Positions 1 to 15,100 of a DNA stretch of 64,000 bases are shown piece by piece (the stretch's first letter is position 1; each line of letters opens with the position of its first letter). Below the pieces are notes generated by a model. That model made no database searches, was not told the DNA's origin, and saw only the letters and a program-made list of their open reading frames with translations. The stretch covers positions 386,721 to 450,720 of the forward strand of contig RPFO01000667.1 of the NCBI GenBank assembly GCA_009746045.1, given 5' to 3'. Source of the DNA: Mesostigma viride (Eukaryota; Streptophyta; Mesostigmatophyceae; Mesostigmatales; Mesostigmataceae). A program made the translations under genes and the position numbers.

Positions 1-110
1 AGTCGACGGCACCTGGTCCCACGTGGGAGGCTCTGTAGTCTGTACCTCCTGCAACGCACATATTACTCTCATCTTCACTGCGGATGCCTTGAAATCTGTT
101 ATACAGAGCC

Positions 111-3100
111 TTACGCCTGTGCCTTCATTTGGCCAACCCCATACACCTGCAACGTATACCGACTAAAGTCGTGCGGCTGCCACTGCGCAGGCCGCTCTCC
201 TTCCGGCGGCGGCGGTGCTTGCATGCACGACCTCACGGCGGACGCGACCGTGTTGCCATTCTTGATACTTGTGATCACCTTGCACACGTTGGTGTGGTTG
301 GTGTCCACCGTGCTGGCCATTCCGTTCAGGACGACCGTCTTGACACCGCGCAGCGAGAGCAGGGCGGCGGTCTCGTATGGCCCTTCCAGCGCGCGCATGC
401 GGGGGGACTGCGACAGAAAGCACAAAACAAAACAAGAAAGCGAACCAAGGCACACAGGCATACTTGAATGAATCAAATAATTAAAGCACGGGACCGCACA
501 GGGATTACAGTCATTACCGCGGTAAGTTGCGTTTCTTAAGGTTGCGTTACCGCGTTAAGTCGCGACGCCGAAGTTTGGGCAGCGACCGCAACTTCAGCAT
601 CGGTGCCATCGCAACTTAACGCGATAATGACTCAATTTGTAGGTGTCAGGCCACTTTTGGCCGCGCAGGAGGCCACTTTTTGCAGCTTTTTGCCAAGTCC
701 GGACCCGCCATGTGGCTTTACGGGGCAAAGTACGCAAGCTTGAAGCTCCCCTGGCGCGCAGATGGACTTCCCCGCCTGAAAAGCGCGAATCTGCGCGAAT
801 GCAACCTTGCGAGTCCAATTGTAAACTGATTTGCAGCCTGCGGACTGCGGTACATCAGTAGCATGCAGGGCGCGGCACATCACGGCACTTTTGTGGTATC
901 AGTAATTCTGACTGACTGGCACTCACGCAACGACTGTGTGGCGGCTGGCTGGCTGCACCCGGCGGGGCTCGGGCACCTGTATTGCGGCAGCCGGCCCGCC
1001 TTTCTCACAAAAATCATGAAAAGATTCCTGGTATGGAAAAACAGGAAAATGGACTTTGGGTGGCTTTGATAATGCTGCAGCAGGATCGGGCTTGACGAGA
1101 GCTGTAGAATGCCGTATAGTAGTCCGTGAGAGGAGGGGGTGGGATGCTAGCCTAATTCTACCGCTAAGTTGCGTTACCGCGTTAAGTTGCGACGCCGAAT
1201 TTTAGGCGTCGATCGCAACCTAACGCGGTAATGACTGTACGTAATTGATTTTCACGTAGACTGAGTCATGTGAGCATGAGTGGGATAGAAACGGGATGGG
1301 GTGGATCGATATAGCTATCTAATTTCTAGCTACAGGGTTGAAATGGGATGGGGTGGATCGATCGAGCTATCTAACTTCTAGTTACAGGGTAGAAATGGGA
1401 TGGGGTGGATCGATCGAGCTATCTAACTTCTAGTTACAGGGTAGAAATGGGATGGGGTGGATCGATCGAGCTATCTAACTTCTAGTTACAGGGTTGCGGG
1501 CACTGCGGCCAGATTCAATTTGGTTACCAAATTTGGAAACTATGGTTATCGCACATGCATAAGACAGACATATCTTGTCAGGCCGAAAAGCTCTCACAGT
1601 TCTTTGCCAAACTGATCCTCGAGGGCCACCCATTCCATGTCTTGGCCTAGTAGTTGGTATCAAGAAGTACCAACATATAAACAGCGTTATCAGGTTTCTG
1701 AAAGTCATCTATGGTCGCGCTAAGAAAGCCTACAGCTTCTATAGTCAATTTTGTCAAGGTCCCTGCATCGCCTTCCCACTATCGACATGAAACCCCCACG
1801 CCTTCCAATGTGCCAACTAACAAATTAGTGACAGTTGCCGGCATTAGGCCCCTCAGCTTTCGATTGTCAGCACAGACACCTCCCCCAAGGCGACTACCAT
1901 CATGGTCAAAATCACTTTGCGACAAAAACGTTGCGCATCGACCTCGCGGACTTCTATTACTTTTCATTATTTTGGCTCACAAACTTGTGTATTCACTGTA
2001 CTTTTGTACTAGACGTTGTACTTATTTCATTGGATTTTACTAAAACAGTGCCGCGTCGCAATTACCATGTTGATATAGTTTATCCTCGCAAATCTAAACT
2101 TTTAACTTGTTTCGAGGTTGCAAAATAATTTGTCGCAAAGTACCATAGTCAAGCATAAACTTAACCCTGACATTCGCCCCCCCTCACCTTGCGGTCGTCG
2201 GCACAGAACCCTCCCCATCGAATATGACTAATTGATACTAATACTAGTTTATTACTAAATAATTCAAACCCCCATATTAGACCCGCGCCTCACCTTACGG
2301 TTGTCGGCAAACGCCTGAGTGCGCAGGCTCTCCTCATTGCCCACCCGATCCACCACCAACGCCAGCGCCAAGTCCTTTAAATGGAGGGGGACCACGGCTC
2401 TTGGGGGAAGGTACGCCAGCAGCCGGCCCAGACCGAAATAGACAAAGGTCTTGGCGGACGCCAGCAGCCGCGTGCAGTCGCCCTCGCCCGGGATGGACTT
2501 GGCTCCGTCGAGACCCGTCCATTGTCCGATGGGCTCCTCCAGGAACTCCTGTTGCAGGGGTTATAGGGTTGCAAGTATCAGGGCAGGGTTTGGCACGCCG
2601 ATCGGCACGAGAGTATGTGCGTGCAAGGGTGCAAGGGGGGGGAGGGGCAAGGGTTAGCACACGGGTCTGGTTGGAGGAAAGGCTGATGCGAGGGTAACTA
2701 GAAAGGGTTCACTAATGCAGGAATTCGCCCAAGGGGTGGCTGGTGTAAGTGTTGGGACAGGGGTGTGGCATAAGGGGTGGTTGGTGCAAGTAATCTCGCA
2801 AAGGCATTGGCGCGCTGATTAGCCCAAATGAATATCATAATTTATGTTGATCGGCGCTTTATGTATTATTCTTTGTTGCTGCGGGGATGGATTAAAGGTG
2901 TGACGAATGAGCAAGAGGGTGGGTTGGCCCGATTGACACAAGAGACCGGCCAGCGGCTCCAGCAAGCACTTGCGAAGCCGTCGTCTGCATGCTATAGGCA
3001 GCTACCACCAACAAAATTGACGATAAATCATGTTGGCATATTAACGATGAGCTTTTTCCGGCCTCGCATCCCACATAGCTCTGTAAACATCCTGCTGAGC

Positions 3101-6100
3101 AGCCTTGCCTACTATCTCTACTACACTATGCTGCCTACTAGTTTATAATATCTTTCTACATATTACCCTGCCGAGCAGGTCTGCCTGCTCCAAGGCCAAA
3201 TGTATATGGATCCTGGCCATGCCCCCAAGTGGTATGGTTAAACACGAAGACGATGCCTCCCTAGTGACCTGCTAATACAACCCACCTCGGTGACTATCTC
3301 ACACAGCGACTGCTCGTATCTCTCTAAATAGCCCAATGCCTAACAACCCTGCCCAGTGATCTGATGCACAACACCCACCTCGTTGAATATCTCCGACAGC
3401 GACTGCGCCGGATCGGCCGCAGCCCCCCCCGCGGACATGGCGGCGGTGCGCTTGGCCACCATGGCAGGTGTGTCCTCGGCGCGTACGTCCACAAGGTAGG
3501 AGACCTCGCCCAGGCTGGCATGTGGCACAAACGCAGCAAGAAAAGGATGGCATGTGGCACACGCACGCACGCACGCAAAGCAAGATGATGGCATGATATC
3601 TTCATGATCAGGCACGCGGTAGAAGGGTGGTGCACCCTCGCTCAAGCTGTGGGTGGTGCCCAGTGCAAACGAATGGGCTCAGGGAGTGATGTGTTGATCG
3701 TCGGGCATGAGGTAGGAGATCTCGGTCCGGCGGTATGTGAGCGGTCGTAAGCAACAGAAAGGATAAATGAGCAACAGAAAGGATAAATGAGTAAGCACGG
3801 GAATAGGGTAAGTAATCAGGTCCGGCGCGGACATGAAATGGTGATCGATAGCCAGGATGCGCATGCAAAAACAAGATGATGCTACCATACCGTAGAGTAG
3901 TGCACTATACTACCATACTGTAGAGTAGTGTACTATAGTGCCATACCACAGAGTAGTGTACTATACTGCCATACCATATAGTAGTGTACTATACTGCCAT
4001 ACCATATAGTAGTGCACTATACTACCAAACCATATAGTAGTGCACTATACTACCATACCACAGAGTAGTATACCATCTGTAGTTGCATGGATAGCCGGGA
4101 CACGTGAACGGAAACCAGGTGATACTACTATCTAGGGCATAGCTTGTGGATAGCAAACCATCTCCATCTAGGATATAGCAGTAGATGATTGATGGTTAGC
4201 TTGTCTTTGGATAGTGCCATACTAGTTCGTGCTTTTATCATATCCCAACTGTGCAAGACCCCGCTCCAGCTGGCGCACAGCAGGTGCACAGCAAACCATG
4301 AATTCATGGTCAGGCACTCGCACTGACAAATCCCTCAGTCAACGTGGTCAGGCACAAGGACGAGACATGAGGCGTAAGACAGCCTTATTCTCAGAATATC
4401 CCAAGCAACTTCACCCCTAACATTTTAACGCCCTAGCAGCAGCCTAATCTGGTAATACTGGCATCCAGCAACAGAGTGGTTGCCTTGGAGAATCACAGCC
4501 ACCCTCCTCACACCTGCAAGGAGGCCTATGTTTGGAAGACCGAAAGATACACCGGCAGGGTACAACACACGCTAGTAAACATATGCTAGTAACATGCTGC
4601 ATTGATGGGGTACCCCTAACATTGTCAGGAGACCTGAAGGAACGCTAGTAGCGTTACGCGGTAGCCCTCAAAATGCTTCATACTGCAAATGCTACCAATG
4701 CTACCAATGCTACCAATGCTACCATTTGCTACCAATGCTACCAACGCTTCCAATGCTACCAATGCTACCAATGCTACCAATGCTACCAATGCTACCAATG
4801 CTACCAATGCTACCAATTCTTCATGCTTCATGCTTCATGATACAAATGCTTCATCCACCCACCTGCAAGACAGGCCAGGCTCCGCCGGGCTCGCCCCCGC
4901 ATTCTTCCCACCCTTGCCCCCCCCGGCCGCCCCCTTCTTGGCCCCCCCAGTGGCCGCCGCATCCATCGCGACAGACGCCATCGCTGTCGCCACCCGGTTA
5001 TGGAAGACTTGGAACGAGAAGTCCCGGCTCACGCTGGCGATGCCCGGCTGGCGGAACACGCCCAGGGCCTCCAGGGGCAGCCGTGCCAGCTGGCGGTCCA
5101 CAAACAGGTGGACGTGGACGCTCTCGCCTCCGGTGCGGGCGGTGCTGGGGCGAGAACTGTTCTCCGTAGTGCTCGCACGGAAGGGGGCCAGGATCTGGGG
5201 GTGGGAAACCCAGAGGGACCAACAACAATGGAACCATGTTACAGATCAACGACTAAACAACATTAACGTACTATGCAACAAAAACGTAACGGGGCAAAAA
5301 GTAAATAAATTACAACAATGTAACGGGGGCGGGGGAGGGAGCAAAAGAAGCTCTCATAAGTTCTCATGAGTTCTCATACTTACGATTGAACCTATCCTAC
5401 GTACGTGCTCGCTGCGGTGCTTAACCAGAGGCATACTACAGAAGGCTATACATTCAAAAAGCATACAATTCCACCCTTCCAAAGTCCATTGCAGCATGAT
5501 ACCCGCCGCATGGAATGGTTGCGGCCATCCTTTGACGTGCTGGCATGCGATCACCCTCCTGCCAACAGATCGGTCACGAGAGATACCGATCGGTGGCTCT
5601 GCCATGCGGCTCACCTTGTGCCTGAATGTAACGCAGCGACGCTGACTACATGGAAGCCCGCCACATGGAAGCCCACCTCATGGAAGCCCACCACAAGCCA
5701 ACCCCGTGAAAAAGACGACCCCGACACTCGGCATCTATGTACGGTTGACTTCGCTCGTGACGCGGATGCTGAATACCAGCGGCGCCCACGACCCGCTTCC
5801 GCTGAGCACGGCGCTTATTTATCTACTTTCCAGGACCATGCTAGCTGGGTTTTGGTTCCAGTCGAACACGTCTCCTACCAACTTTCGATATTCTCGACAG
5901 CCAATCCTGTCATTCCTGTCACCCTTCCGATAGCCGTTCCAAAGCCGTAGCTGCAGGACCATGCTAGCTAGGTTGGGCTGCTGTTGGACACATCTCTTTG
6001 GCTTCAGTTCGGACACATTGCTTGGGCTGCAGCTTGGACACATATCTTTGGCTTGAGTCGGACCGCTCACCTCGCGCCACGTGGCGGCCATTGGCGCGAA

Positions 6101-9100
6101 CAGCTCCTCCAGCGCGGACGACAGGTCGCCCCAGCACTCGCTCAGCCCCCTGGCATCGATATCCACGGCGCCGTACGAGGCACCTCCACGCGACGCCCGC
6201 CCATTTGACGCGGTGGAAACCCGGCGAGGGGACGCCATCGGGCTGCCGTTGCTATTATTAGCGTTGCTGTTGAAGCCCAAGGCGCTGGTGCTGCCGTTAC
6301 GGGACGCGGACCGTGCTAGTTCCCCCGCCCCGCCCTGGTTGGGCAGCTTAAGAGGGGAGCTGTCGCGGGGGGGAAGGGGCGTGTGGGCGCCGGATGCGAG
6401 CCGGCTGCCGAGCGCGGTCGAGCTCTGGTTAGGGCGTGTTTCGGGACAAGTACAGTGACCAGGAGCACGGTTTAGTGTTCATGTAAGGAAGGAACAAATC
6501 ACGCTTGGATATGAACTTGCTTAGGTAACCCAACAGTGAAACGAAACCCATGTTGGAAATTTATTTGATGTGTTGAGAATATATATATATATACTACTAG
6601 TATATACTCTGATGTAAGTAATTATAATTTTTAATATATATGTTGGTAGTAGTAAATATATACTACTAGTATGCATTTGGTGTGTTTTCAGTGCCATTCA
6701 TCGTAACCATCGCCATGGATTGACATCTGTGTCACAACCCAACCTTGCCACTCTCCTACTTGCCTAAACCGTGCCCGTGTCCACACCCGCCTGCAAGTAG
6801 CGTGCCCTCTTTCCTACCTCCGAAAAGTGCCTTTCCCCTACCTCCTTCAACAGTGCCCTTTATACTTGCCTGTTTGGACGGAGGCCAGTCGGCCAGGCTA
6901 CCTCCATCAAGCGCCTTTCCCCTACTTGCTTCAATCGCGTCACTTCTCAATTAACCTTTAATATGTCCTTTCTGAATTACCTGTTTGGATGGAGGCCGGC
7001 CATCCAGGCCGCTGCCCCCTCCCAGCGCGAGCCCTTTCTCGGTGGCCCGGTAGAACGCGTCACAGATGGCCACCAGGCGGTCGAGTTTGGACCTGTCGAC
7101 CGGCACGCGACGAACCACGCGCCGCGTGACCAGCGGTGCCTCTGCGGGGAAGTAGAGCATTCAAAACAGGCCGCAAAGGTGTTGCGTTCAAAACAGGATG
7201 CTAAAGTTGAGTTTGCTAGAAAACAAGGTTATCTGCCACTGGATTGCCTGAACAGACATAAAAATTGCCTAAACAAACATGTTCAAAGTTGCAGACACTA
7301 ATACAAGATCCCATAGCAGTGACGCCTAAACAATCATATTCAACACCAAAAACACATCCCCTTGACTCTCCCCAACAAAGGCGCGTGAATGAATGAATGA
7401 ATGAATGAATGAATGAATGAATGAATGAATGAATGAATGAATGAATGAATGAATGAATGAATGAATGAATGAATGAATGAATGAATGAATGAATGAATGA
7501 ATGAATGAATGAATGAATGAATGAATGAATGAATGAATGAATGAATGAATGAATGAATGAATGAATGAATGAATGAATGAATGAATGAATGAATGAATGA
7601 ATGAATGAATGAATGCATGCATGCATGCATGCATGAATGAATGAATGAATGAATGAATGAATGAATGAATGAATGAATGAATGAATGAATGAATGAATGA
7701 ATGAATGAATGAATGAATGAATGAATGAATGAATGCCACGTGTTCACTACTAAGATGAAAAACCACGTACCAGCGACCACCGGAGGCGGCGGTGGCGCGT
7801 TCTTCCCACCCCCCTTGACCGGTTCCGCCACTACGGGTGCCGCCGGTGGAGCCACCCGAACCATCGCGCAATACATCGCGTCCCCGTCTGGGGACAGCTG
7901 GATCATCGCCGCGACGCCGCCAGGGGGGAGGCAGCCCTCGGCGGGGCCGCCCGCCGCCAGGGTCCCTGGCGCAACCTCGAGGAGGGACCACGCCTCGGAG
8001 GAGGACCGCAGCCGCTCGAGCGCCTTGCGGGGCTGATCGTACGCTTTAGGGCCGCCCAGCCAGTTGTCTCGCAACGCGTCCAGCAGGCGGATGAGCCTCA
8101 CCTCCTCCGCGCCAGAGCCCGCCCCGTCGACAAACATGGCAAGCAGCCGGCGCCGACTGACACACGCCTGCCAGAGGAAGAGCGCCTCGGCGCACTGGTC
8201 CGGCGCCCGCGGCCCGTAAAAGTTGGCCAGCTCCAACGCGGCCGCCTCGGCGACGTCGTATTCGCCGAGGGAGAGGGCCTCGTGGGTCGTCGACCGAAGC
8301 TCCTCGAGGCCTTGTAGGACCAAGGGGACGCCGCGCGGTGGCCAGGTGGAGGGTGGCCGCTTGCCGTGCTTCTTCCCGCTGCTGGCGCCGGGCACGATCC
8401 CCGGAATGACCACGTCGGGCACCATCCCACGAATGGGAGATGCAGCGCGATGCATATTATTAACCCAAAAGGCAACCATTCAGATCATTGGTGAGACAAC
8501 CAGTGAGGGCAAGAAATCTGGAGGATCCGAACCATGGTCGCAAATCATAGAATTGTAACCCTCAATTCTCACTGTCCCCTACAGTAGGGGTCTGACACAG
8601 CCGACGCGGTTGCGAGTGTGTGAGTGCCTGGTCGTTGCCCAGGCAAAAAAGTGCTCAGATAGGAATGCAGGCCTCTTGCACCTGGCAGCATACCACATTG
8701 AGCGTACCACCCACAAGATGACACTATGGTACTACAGTAATAAAAACCATACTACTACTAGTACCAAAACCTACTACTAGTACCAAAAACCTACTAGTAC
8801 CGAAAACCATACTACTAGTAGTTTTACTATTAACGCATGACTGCTGTCAATATTAAGGATAGTAATAAGGACCGGGCGTACCTAAGGTTCTTTGTATCTA
8901 AGGAACAGGCTACGATAGCATACTCCCTCCCTCCCCCTCCCACCCCCACCCCCATTTCCAAGCAGGTTGCCCCACCCCCCACCCTTACCTGGCCGCTTTC
9001 ACCCCCCACCCCCCAGCCTGAATTGGCCAGTTCCCCCACCCCCCACTGCACCCCTATACCTGGACAGTTCCCCATCCACAACCCCCCACCCTTACGTTCA

Positions 9101-12100
9101 CATGCTACCATCCGCCACACCCCGCCCTTACCCGGTCGGTTCCCACACGGGCGGCAGCTCCTCGCGTGCCATCCACGCGCGCAGCATGGCGGCGCCCGTC
9201 ACGCAGGACACGGACAAGCGCTGGCGGGGGACGGCCGCCCAACCACGCGCCGCGCTCACCTGCGGGGGTGGGGGGCGCAAGCACATGAATAGCACATGTA
9301 TAGCACATGTATGGCACGTGTATAGCGCATGAATAGCACATCAATAGCACATGAATAGCACATTAGCACGTGGGACACAAGCATGTGTAATTATGCGAGG
9401 ACATTCCGTTTTCCGCGCAGGTGAGTGCACGCGAGCAGGTGCATGTATAGGCATTAATCTTATACAGTAAGAACGATCACAATCATGTAGGGGTGCAAGA
9501 ACAGACCGAACTTGCGCACGTGAGCACAGGACACAAGCACACAGTGTACACAATGCATGGAGATGCAACTAGAACTCGGGAAAGCGACCCCTTATGACAC
9601 GTGTCAAACTTTGACAGCGCCACATCAGCGCCTGGAGCGTGCGGGCCTCTTCTTAGCGGGCCTGGACGCCACGAACGCCGAAAAATGATCAGGGGCGCGG
9701 GGGAGGACCAGGGGTTGCCTTCGCGAAGCCTAGAAGCATGACGCAGAATGCACGCAGATGCATGGAAAGGCAAGCAGCGATATGTGTGCCCCAAAAGTAC
9801 ACGAACACACAAGGCAGACGTCCACCTAAAAGACTGTTACAGGCAGATATCCCGTACACTGGTTATAATAGGACCCCTTGCAGTTATATTAGGACCTCTT
9901 CTCACCTGCAGCACCACTACCCTTTTGGGCAGCAACCCTTGTACTGCTATGATGCAACACCCCCTCGCCGGCAGCGTTCCTACCACAGGTTGGTAGATTA
10001 TTGGACATGGCCTCGCCTGCACCACCGCGACCTTCTCCGGCATGCAACTTCTGCAGCACCCTTGTACCCATGGTCCACTAGCATCTCACAAAACATCATC
10101 TAATTTATCTCACAAGTAAATATCTCAATAGACATAACCTGATTTATCTCAGACGTAAATATCTCACAAGACATCATCTTCCCACCTGCAGCACCGCGAT
10201 CTCTTCCGGCAGCAACCGCCCCGCGGGCGCCAGGTCCGCAAACATCTCCAGGAAGCGTGCCACCGCCTCCGCGCCGCCGCTGCTGGCATCCGTGTCGCCC
10301 TCCTGCATTTAAAAAGATGATAAAGCATGGGGAAATAGTGCATGGGCTTGCGTGGCTGAACGTCATGCAAGGTTCGCATCTTGCCTTGTCTACGGTGCTG
10401 GCATCTGCGTCGCCCTCCTGGTTTCGTAATAGAAAAAGAAGCAGCACAAGGAATGGGCTTTATCAGGCGAGAAACTGGGCTGGTCGACATAGTTGTAATT
10501 CACTTGCTGGCATGCGCGTCGCCCTCCTGGTTTCGTAATAGAAAATGAAGCAGCACAAGGAATGGGCTTTATCAGGCGAGAAACTGGGCTGGTAGACATA
10601 GTTGTAATTCACTTGCTGGCATGCGCGTCGCCCGCCTGTTTGGTCTTCTATCTTTACACGGTTTTCAGTGAGGGCAGGAAGCATCCGTGCGTGCAGGAGG
10701 CATCCGTGAGGGCGGGAAGCACAGGGGGGTTTAATGACAGGAAAAGATGTGGGTTTGTCCGACACAATATACATTCGTCTGGGTTGCTCGCACCCATGTC
10801 ATCTGCTGTATGGCTTGGTTTACTTCACTCACAATGTGGACACTATAGAAAAGTCGGCTTGCGTGATGTGATGTCAGGCGAACATCCATCTGCCACGAGC
10901 CTTATTGCGACTGTGGGCAGGCACGCCGTCCTCCGGCTCGGCCGAACTCATGTTGTGTATGTTTGGCAGCATTTTTTGTTTTGTAGCTATGTATGGCATG
11001 GGCAAAAAGCATGTGATCAGGACCTTTTGACATCCCAGGCAGGCAAGAGTCTGCGCTCGCAGGGCCGAGGACACTCTGGGCGATCGGGCCACCCATATGA
11101 TTGCATTCATGGAACCAGCGGCCATCGTGCCACCCATCCATGATGGAATCCATTAGGGATGCTCACACGGACACCATCACGAGCATGATAGGTCCACCCA
11201 CTTTTATGGGGTCTGTAAGTGCAACCCAATGGACAGATTGTGCTACTGTAGCTACTGCCACCCGACACAGCCCCACCCATTCAAGACGGATTGTGACACT
11301 GTAGCTGCCGCCGCCCCACCATCATGAGGATTTCGCAATAAATGAAGTTTCGCTATAAATAAAGTTCCGGGCACGCCACCCACCATCATGGGGATGTTTC
11401 TACAAATAAAAGGTTCGGTGCGTGGAACCCACCATCATGGGGAAGCTGGGCTTGGCGACCTCCAATGCCAGCGAGGGCGGCGGCACGGTCTTGCCCAAGC
11501 GCAGCTGGATGCCGGCGAGCTTGATCTGCGGGCAGGCACAAGTGCAAGTAGACGAGCAGGTAAGCAGGCAACGGATGGCACAAAGGCACAAAGGCACAAA
11601 AGCCCACAAACAAGCATGCATGTACGGTCATGTTGCAAGGCATGCATGCGAGGCCATGCACTCATGCTGCAAGGCAAGGCATGCTGTGCAAGTCTAGATG
11701 GAGGAAATCAGCGTTGGCCAGGCAAAAGAAGCTTGGAGGAGCTTGGTAACTGAGAAGGTGGTTGCAAGCCCTTAGCGTTCAACGTGGCATGTGGAGGAAA
11801 AAGTGGAGGCATCGGGCATCGGGCCAGCGGTACGGCGCTCATCGGGGCATCGGGCACGACTCCGTCAGTATCGGTATGTCCTATAATCTACCAACCTGCG
11901 CTCATCGGAGCCGCACCTCCAATCAAATTGAAAAGGGATGTAATTAATAATTAATTAGAAACATAACTCCGTTGGGAGTACATGTAGCACATATCCCTGA
12001 GAAGGGGCATATGGCTTTTAATACATTCTGGGCTACTTCCTGCAAGGGTGGGAATGTAAGCTACCCTTGATCTAGGTGCACCAGGGCACCTGCACCCTCA

Positions 12101-15100
12101 TAATCTTCACACTTTGCCCAGCTAAGGGGGAGTATGTTATGTGGGGGAAGATAATTAATGAGGGACTTCAAATTGGTAAGGGATGTAACGCGCTAGCATG
12201 GTAGCTCGGGTGCTATGAGGATCATATCATGGTAAGGGATGTAACGCGCTAGCATGGTAGCTCGGGTGCTATGAGGATCATATCATGGTAAGGGATGTAA
12301 CGCGCTAGCATGGTAGCTCGGGTGCTATGAGGATCATATCATGGTAAGGGATGTAACGCGCTAGCATGATAGCTCGGGTGCTATGAGGATCATATCATGG
12401 TAAGGGATGTAACGCGCTAGCATGGTAGCTCGGGTGCTATGAGGATCATATCATGGTAAGGGATGTAACGCGCTAGCATGGTAGCTCGGGTGCTATGAGG
12501 ATCATATCATGGTAAGGGATGTAACGCGCTAGCATGGTAGCTCGGGTGCTATGAGGATCATATCATGGTAAGGGATGTAACGCGCTAGCATGATAGCTCG
12601 GGTGCTATGAGGATCATATCATGCCTGCCTAGTGCCTACCGAGCAATGAACGGACAACGCGCGTGTGCGCTCACGCCTCACGGCAGGCATTCTTCCTACT
12701 TGCTGTCAACGGGAGCGCGTCCCTCAACAAGAATGGAAACCAGCCACTTGTGAAAAGGGGGTAGCCTCGCAAAGCATTCGCATGGAACCCATTACGCTGG
12801 TCATGATAACTGTTGGGTGGTTGTCTCGCAAAGCTGTAGGAGGGGTAGAGAAGAAACGCAACCTGTTACTAGTACTGCTTCTCAAGGTGAGGTGTCTCGC
12901 GGAGCCGTAGCTGGATCGTGCACAGTCCGCTTACTACCGACCTGTTCCTTGCGACCCCGGGAACCCCCTCTAGCAGTTCACAAGCCAACCAGAAGCGATT
13001 CCAAATGAACGTCTTTAGCTCACCTTGACCGTGCACACCCGGCCTTTACTACTGCCGTGTCACAGCTGGCCTCGTCCTCCATTCATGACAACCCCGGGGT
13101 ATCATGGGCATCCAGACACTTGCATACTTTTGGGGGCACCAATCTTAACCGCACAGGCACCACGCACACACTCCTTGCTCGGTCTATCATGAACCCGGGC
13201 CGCGCCCACCTTGATCGTGCACAGCCGCCACACACACTCCTTGCTCGGTCTATCCTGAACCCGGGCCAGACCTACCTTGACCATGCACAGCAGCCACACG
13301 TTCCCCTTGTTCTGTCTATCACGGACCCACGCTGCACCCACCTTGATCGTGCACAGCAGCCGCGTGACCGGCAGCGACACGGCCGGGTGCATGAGCGACC
13401 CGTTTGGCAGCGCCATGCCGCACAGCCGCAGCGCCTCGCCCTCCGCCAGCTGGAGCAGCTGCTGCGCATCCGCCAGCCGTTCCTCGTCCACCTCTTCTTC
13501 TGGCGGCTGCCCGGCAGGCGCCGCGCCAGCAGCTGAAGAGTCGCGTTGGGGCTCTTGTCCTGTTGGTTCTGTCGGGCAGGAAGCGAAACGACTCCAAGTC
13601 GAACGGCAGACCGAAAAGATGACAAGTCGTGCGGCAGGAAGCAATACCATCACAAGCCGGGCCGGAAGGGAAAAGCGTGAAAAGAGATGACAAGTCAAGC
13701 GGCAGGACACAGCAGCATCCATGCTCAAGTTGAAATTGAAACTCATGTCAGGGTGGTTGGTGAATATCTGGCAGAGCGAAAAGAGAGCTCTGGAAATGTT
13801 TTCTAGTTCCACCCTATTCCTCTGAAAGCCCGCGCATGCCAATCTTGTTACACTCCCCCGCAGAGATGATAACCAATCGAACACGGCAAGGCAACATAGA
13901 ATCGAACGCAACAAAGCACCACACATAAGAGCACCACCAGGCGCCACACACACGAACGCGACAAGGCACCACACACACAAACGCGACAAGGTACCACACA
14001 CACAAAACTCGACAAGGCAAGATACACACGAACGCGACAAGGAAACACATAGGGAAGCAGAGGAAGCACCGCGGCGCATCAAGAACCGCGGCCTGGCTCA
14101 TAGGGTTCCATGTCCATCCCATGCCATCGATTCGCCCATGGGCCGAGGCCCCCACGACACCCATGCGGCACACCGATACAATGTCACTTGACATGAAGAT
14201 GGTGTGATGGCACATACTAAAAATACCAAATCATGGCACTATAGATGTGAGACAAACCCACAACATGGCACGTTGTAAGAGAAAACGTTGCAGTACCGAT
14301 AAGACGCTACGGCGCGCGGCACGCAGGCACAGCAGTAAGAAAGAGGGGGAAAAAGAGAGAAGCACTGTGGCTGACAGCCCATATGGCACACCTCTCCGCG
14401 GCTTCTTCGGAGACGAGTCCACCGGCTCCACCGTGGGCGGGTTGAGCAGGAGTACATCCGCCGCCAGCAAGCAGGACTCCAAGTACAGTACCCCGCCACC
14501 TGTCTCCCGGAGCAGCCCCACGGCCTCCTGTGCCGTCGCGCTCGCCTCGGCCAGCCGGGCTAGAAATAGCTGTGGGTTCTGCAGGGGGCCCGCGTCGCGG
14601 CCACTCGTGTTCCTGCTGGCACCCGTGTCGGGCTGGGCTTCCTCTTTCTCGCGCAGGACAGGGCCGAGCAGGCCGCCATAGCCGCCCCCGCCAAGCTCAG
14701 AATACAGGATGCGGGCGAGGGCTAGCATTAGCTCTGCGGCGGCTCGCTTGGGGAGGCAGTCCGCTGCGCTTGTCGTGGCGGCGGGTTGTGGGGAAAGGGA
14801 AGCGTGAGTGGCCACTGGAGTGTCAGGAAGACTGATAATCAGGTGGACTCATGTCAGAAATGATTTCCATTAGAGGCCACTTTGTTTGCGCATAGATGTT
14901 TGCATAGTAGTAGCAGTGTATATAGTGGTAAAAAAAAACAAACTAAAATATGAAATAACAACTGTACCTTACACAATGAAGCGCATGAGACGCTCATGGG
15001 AGTGCCTCCAACTAATGCAGTGGTCAAAATGACTTTGTGACAAAGATTCCGACCTCGCAAACTTTTACTAATTTGCTTAATTTTAGCTCGCAAACATGTC

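Noticed and set aside
7326-8479. 379-residue ORF with a long HSFI tail
   Set aside because: Exon 17 of CFAP46 reading through its donor into the GAAT microsatellite.
12175-12622. Regular 56-bp direct repeats (and the 28-, 35- and 36-bp arrays) as a possible CRISPR array
   Set aside because: Units are contiguous with no unique spacers, there are no cas genes, and the context is eukaryotic introns.
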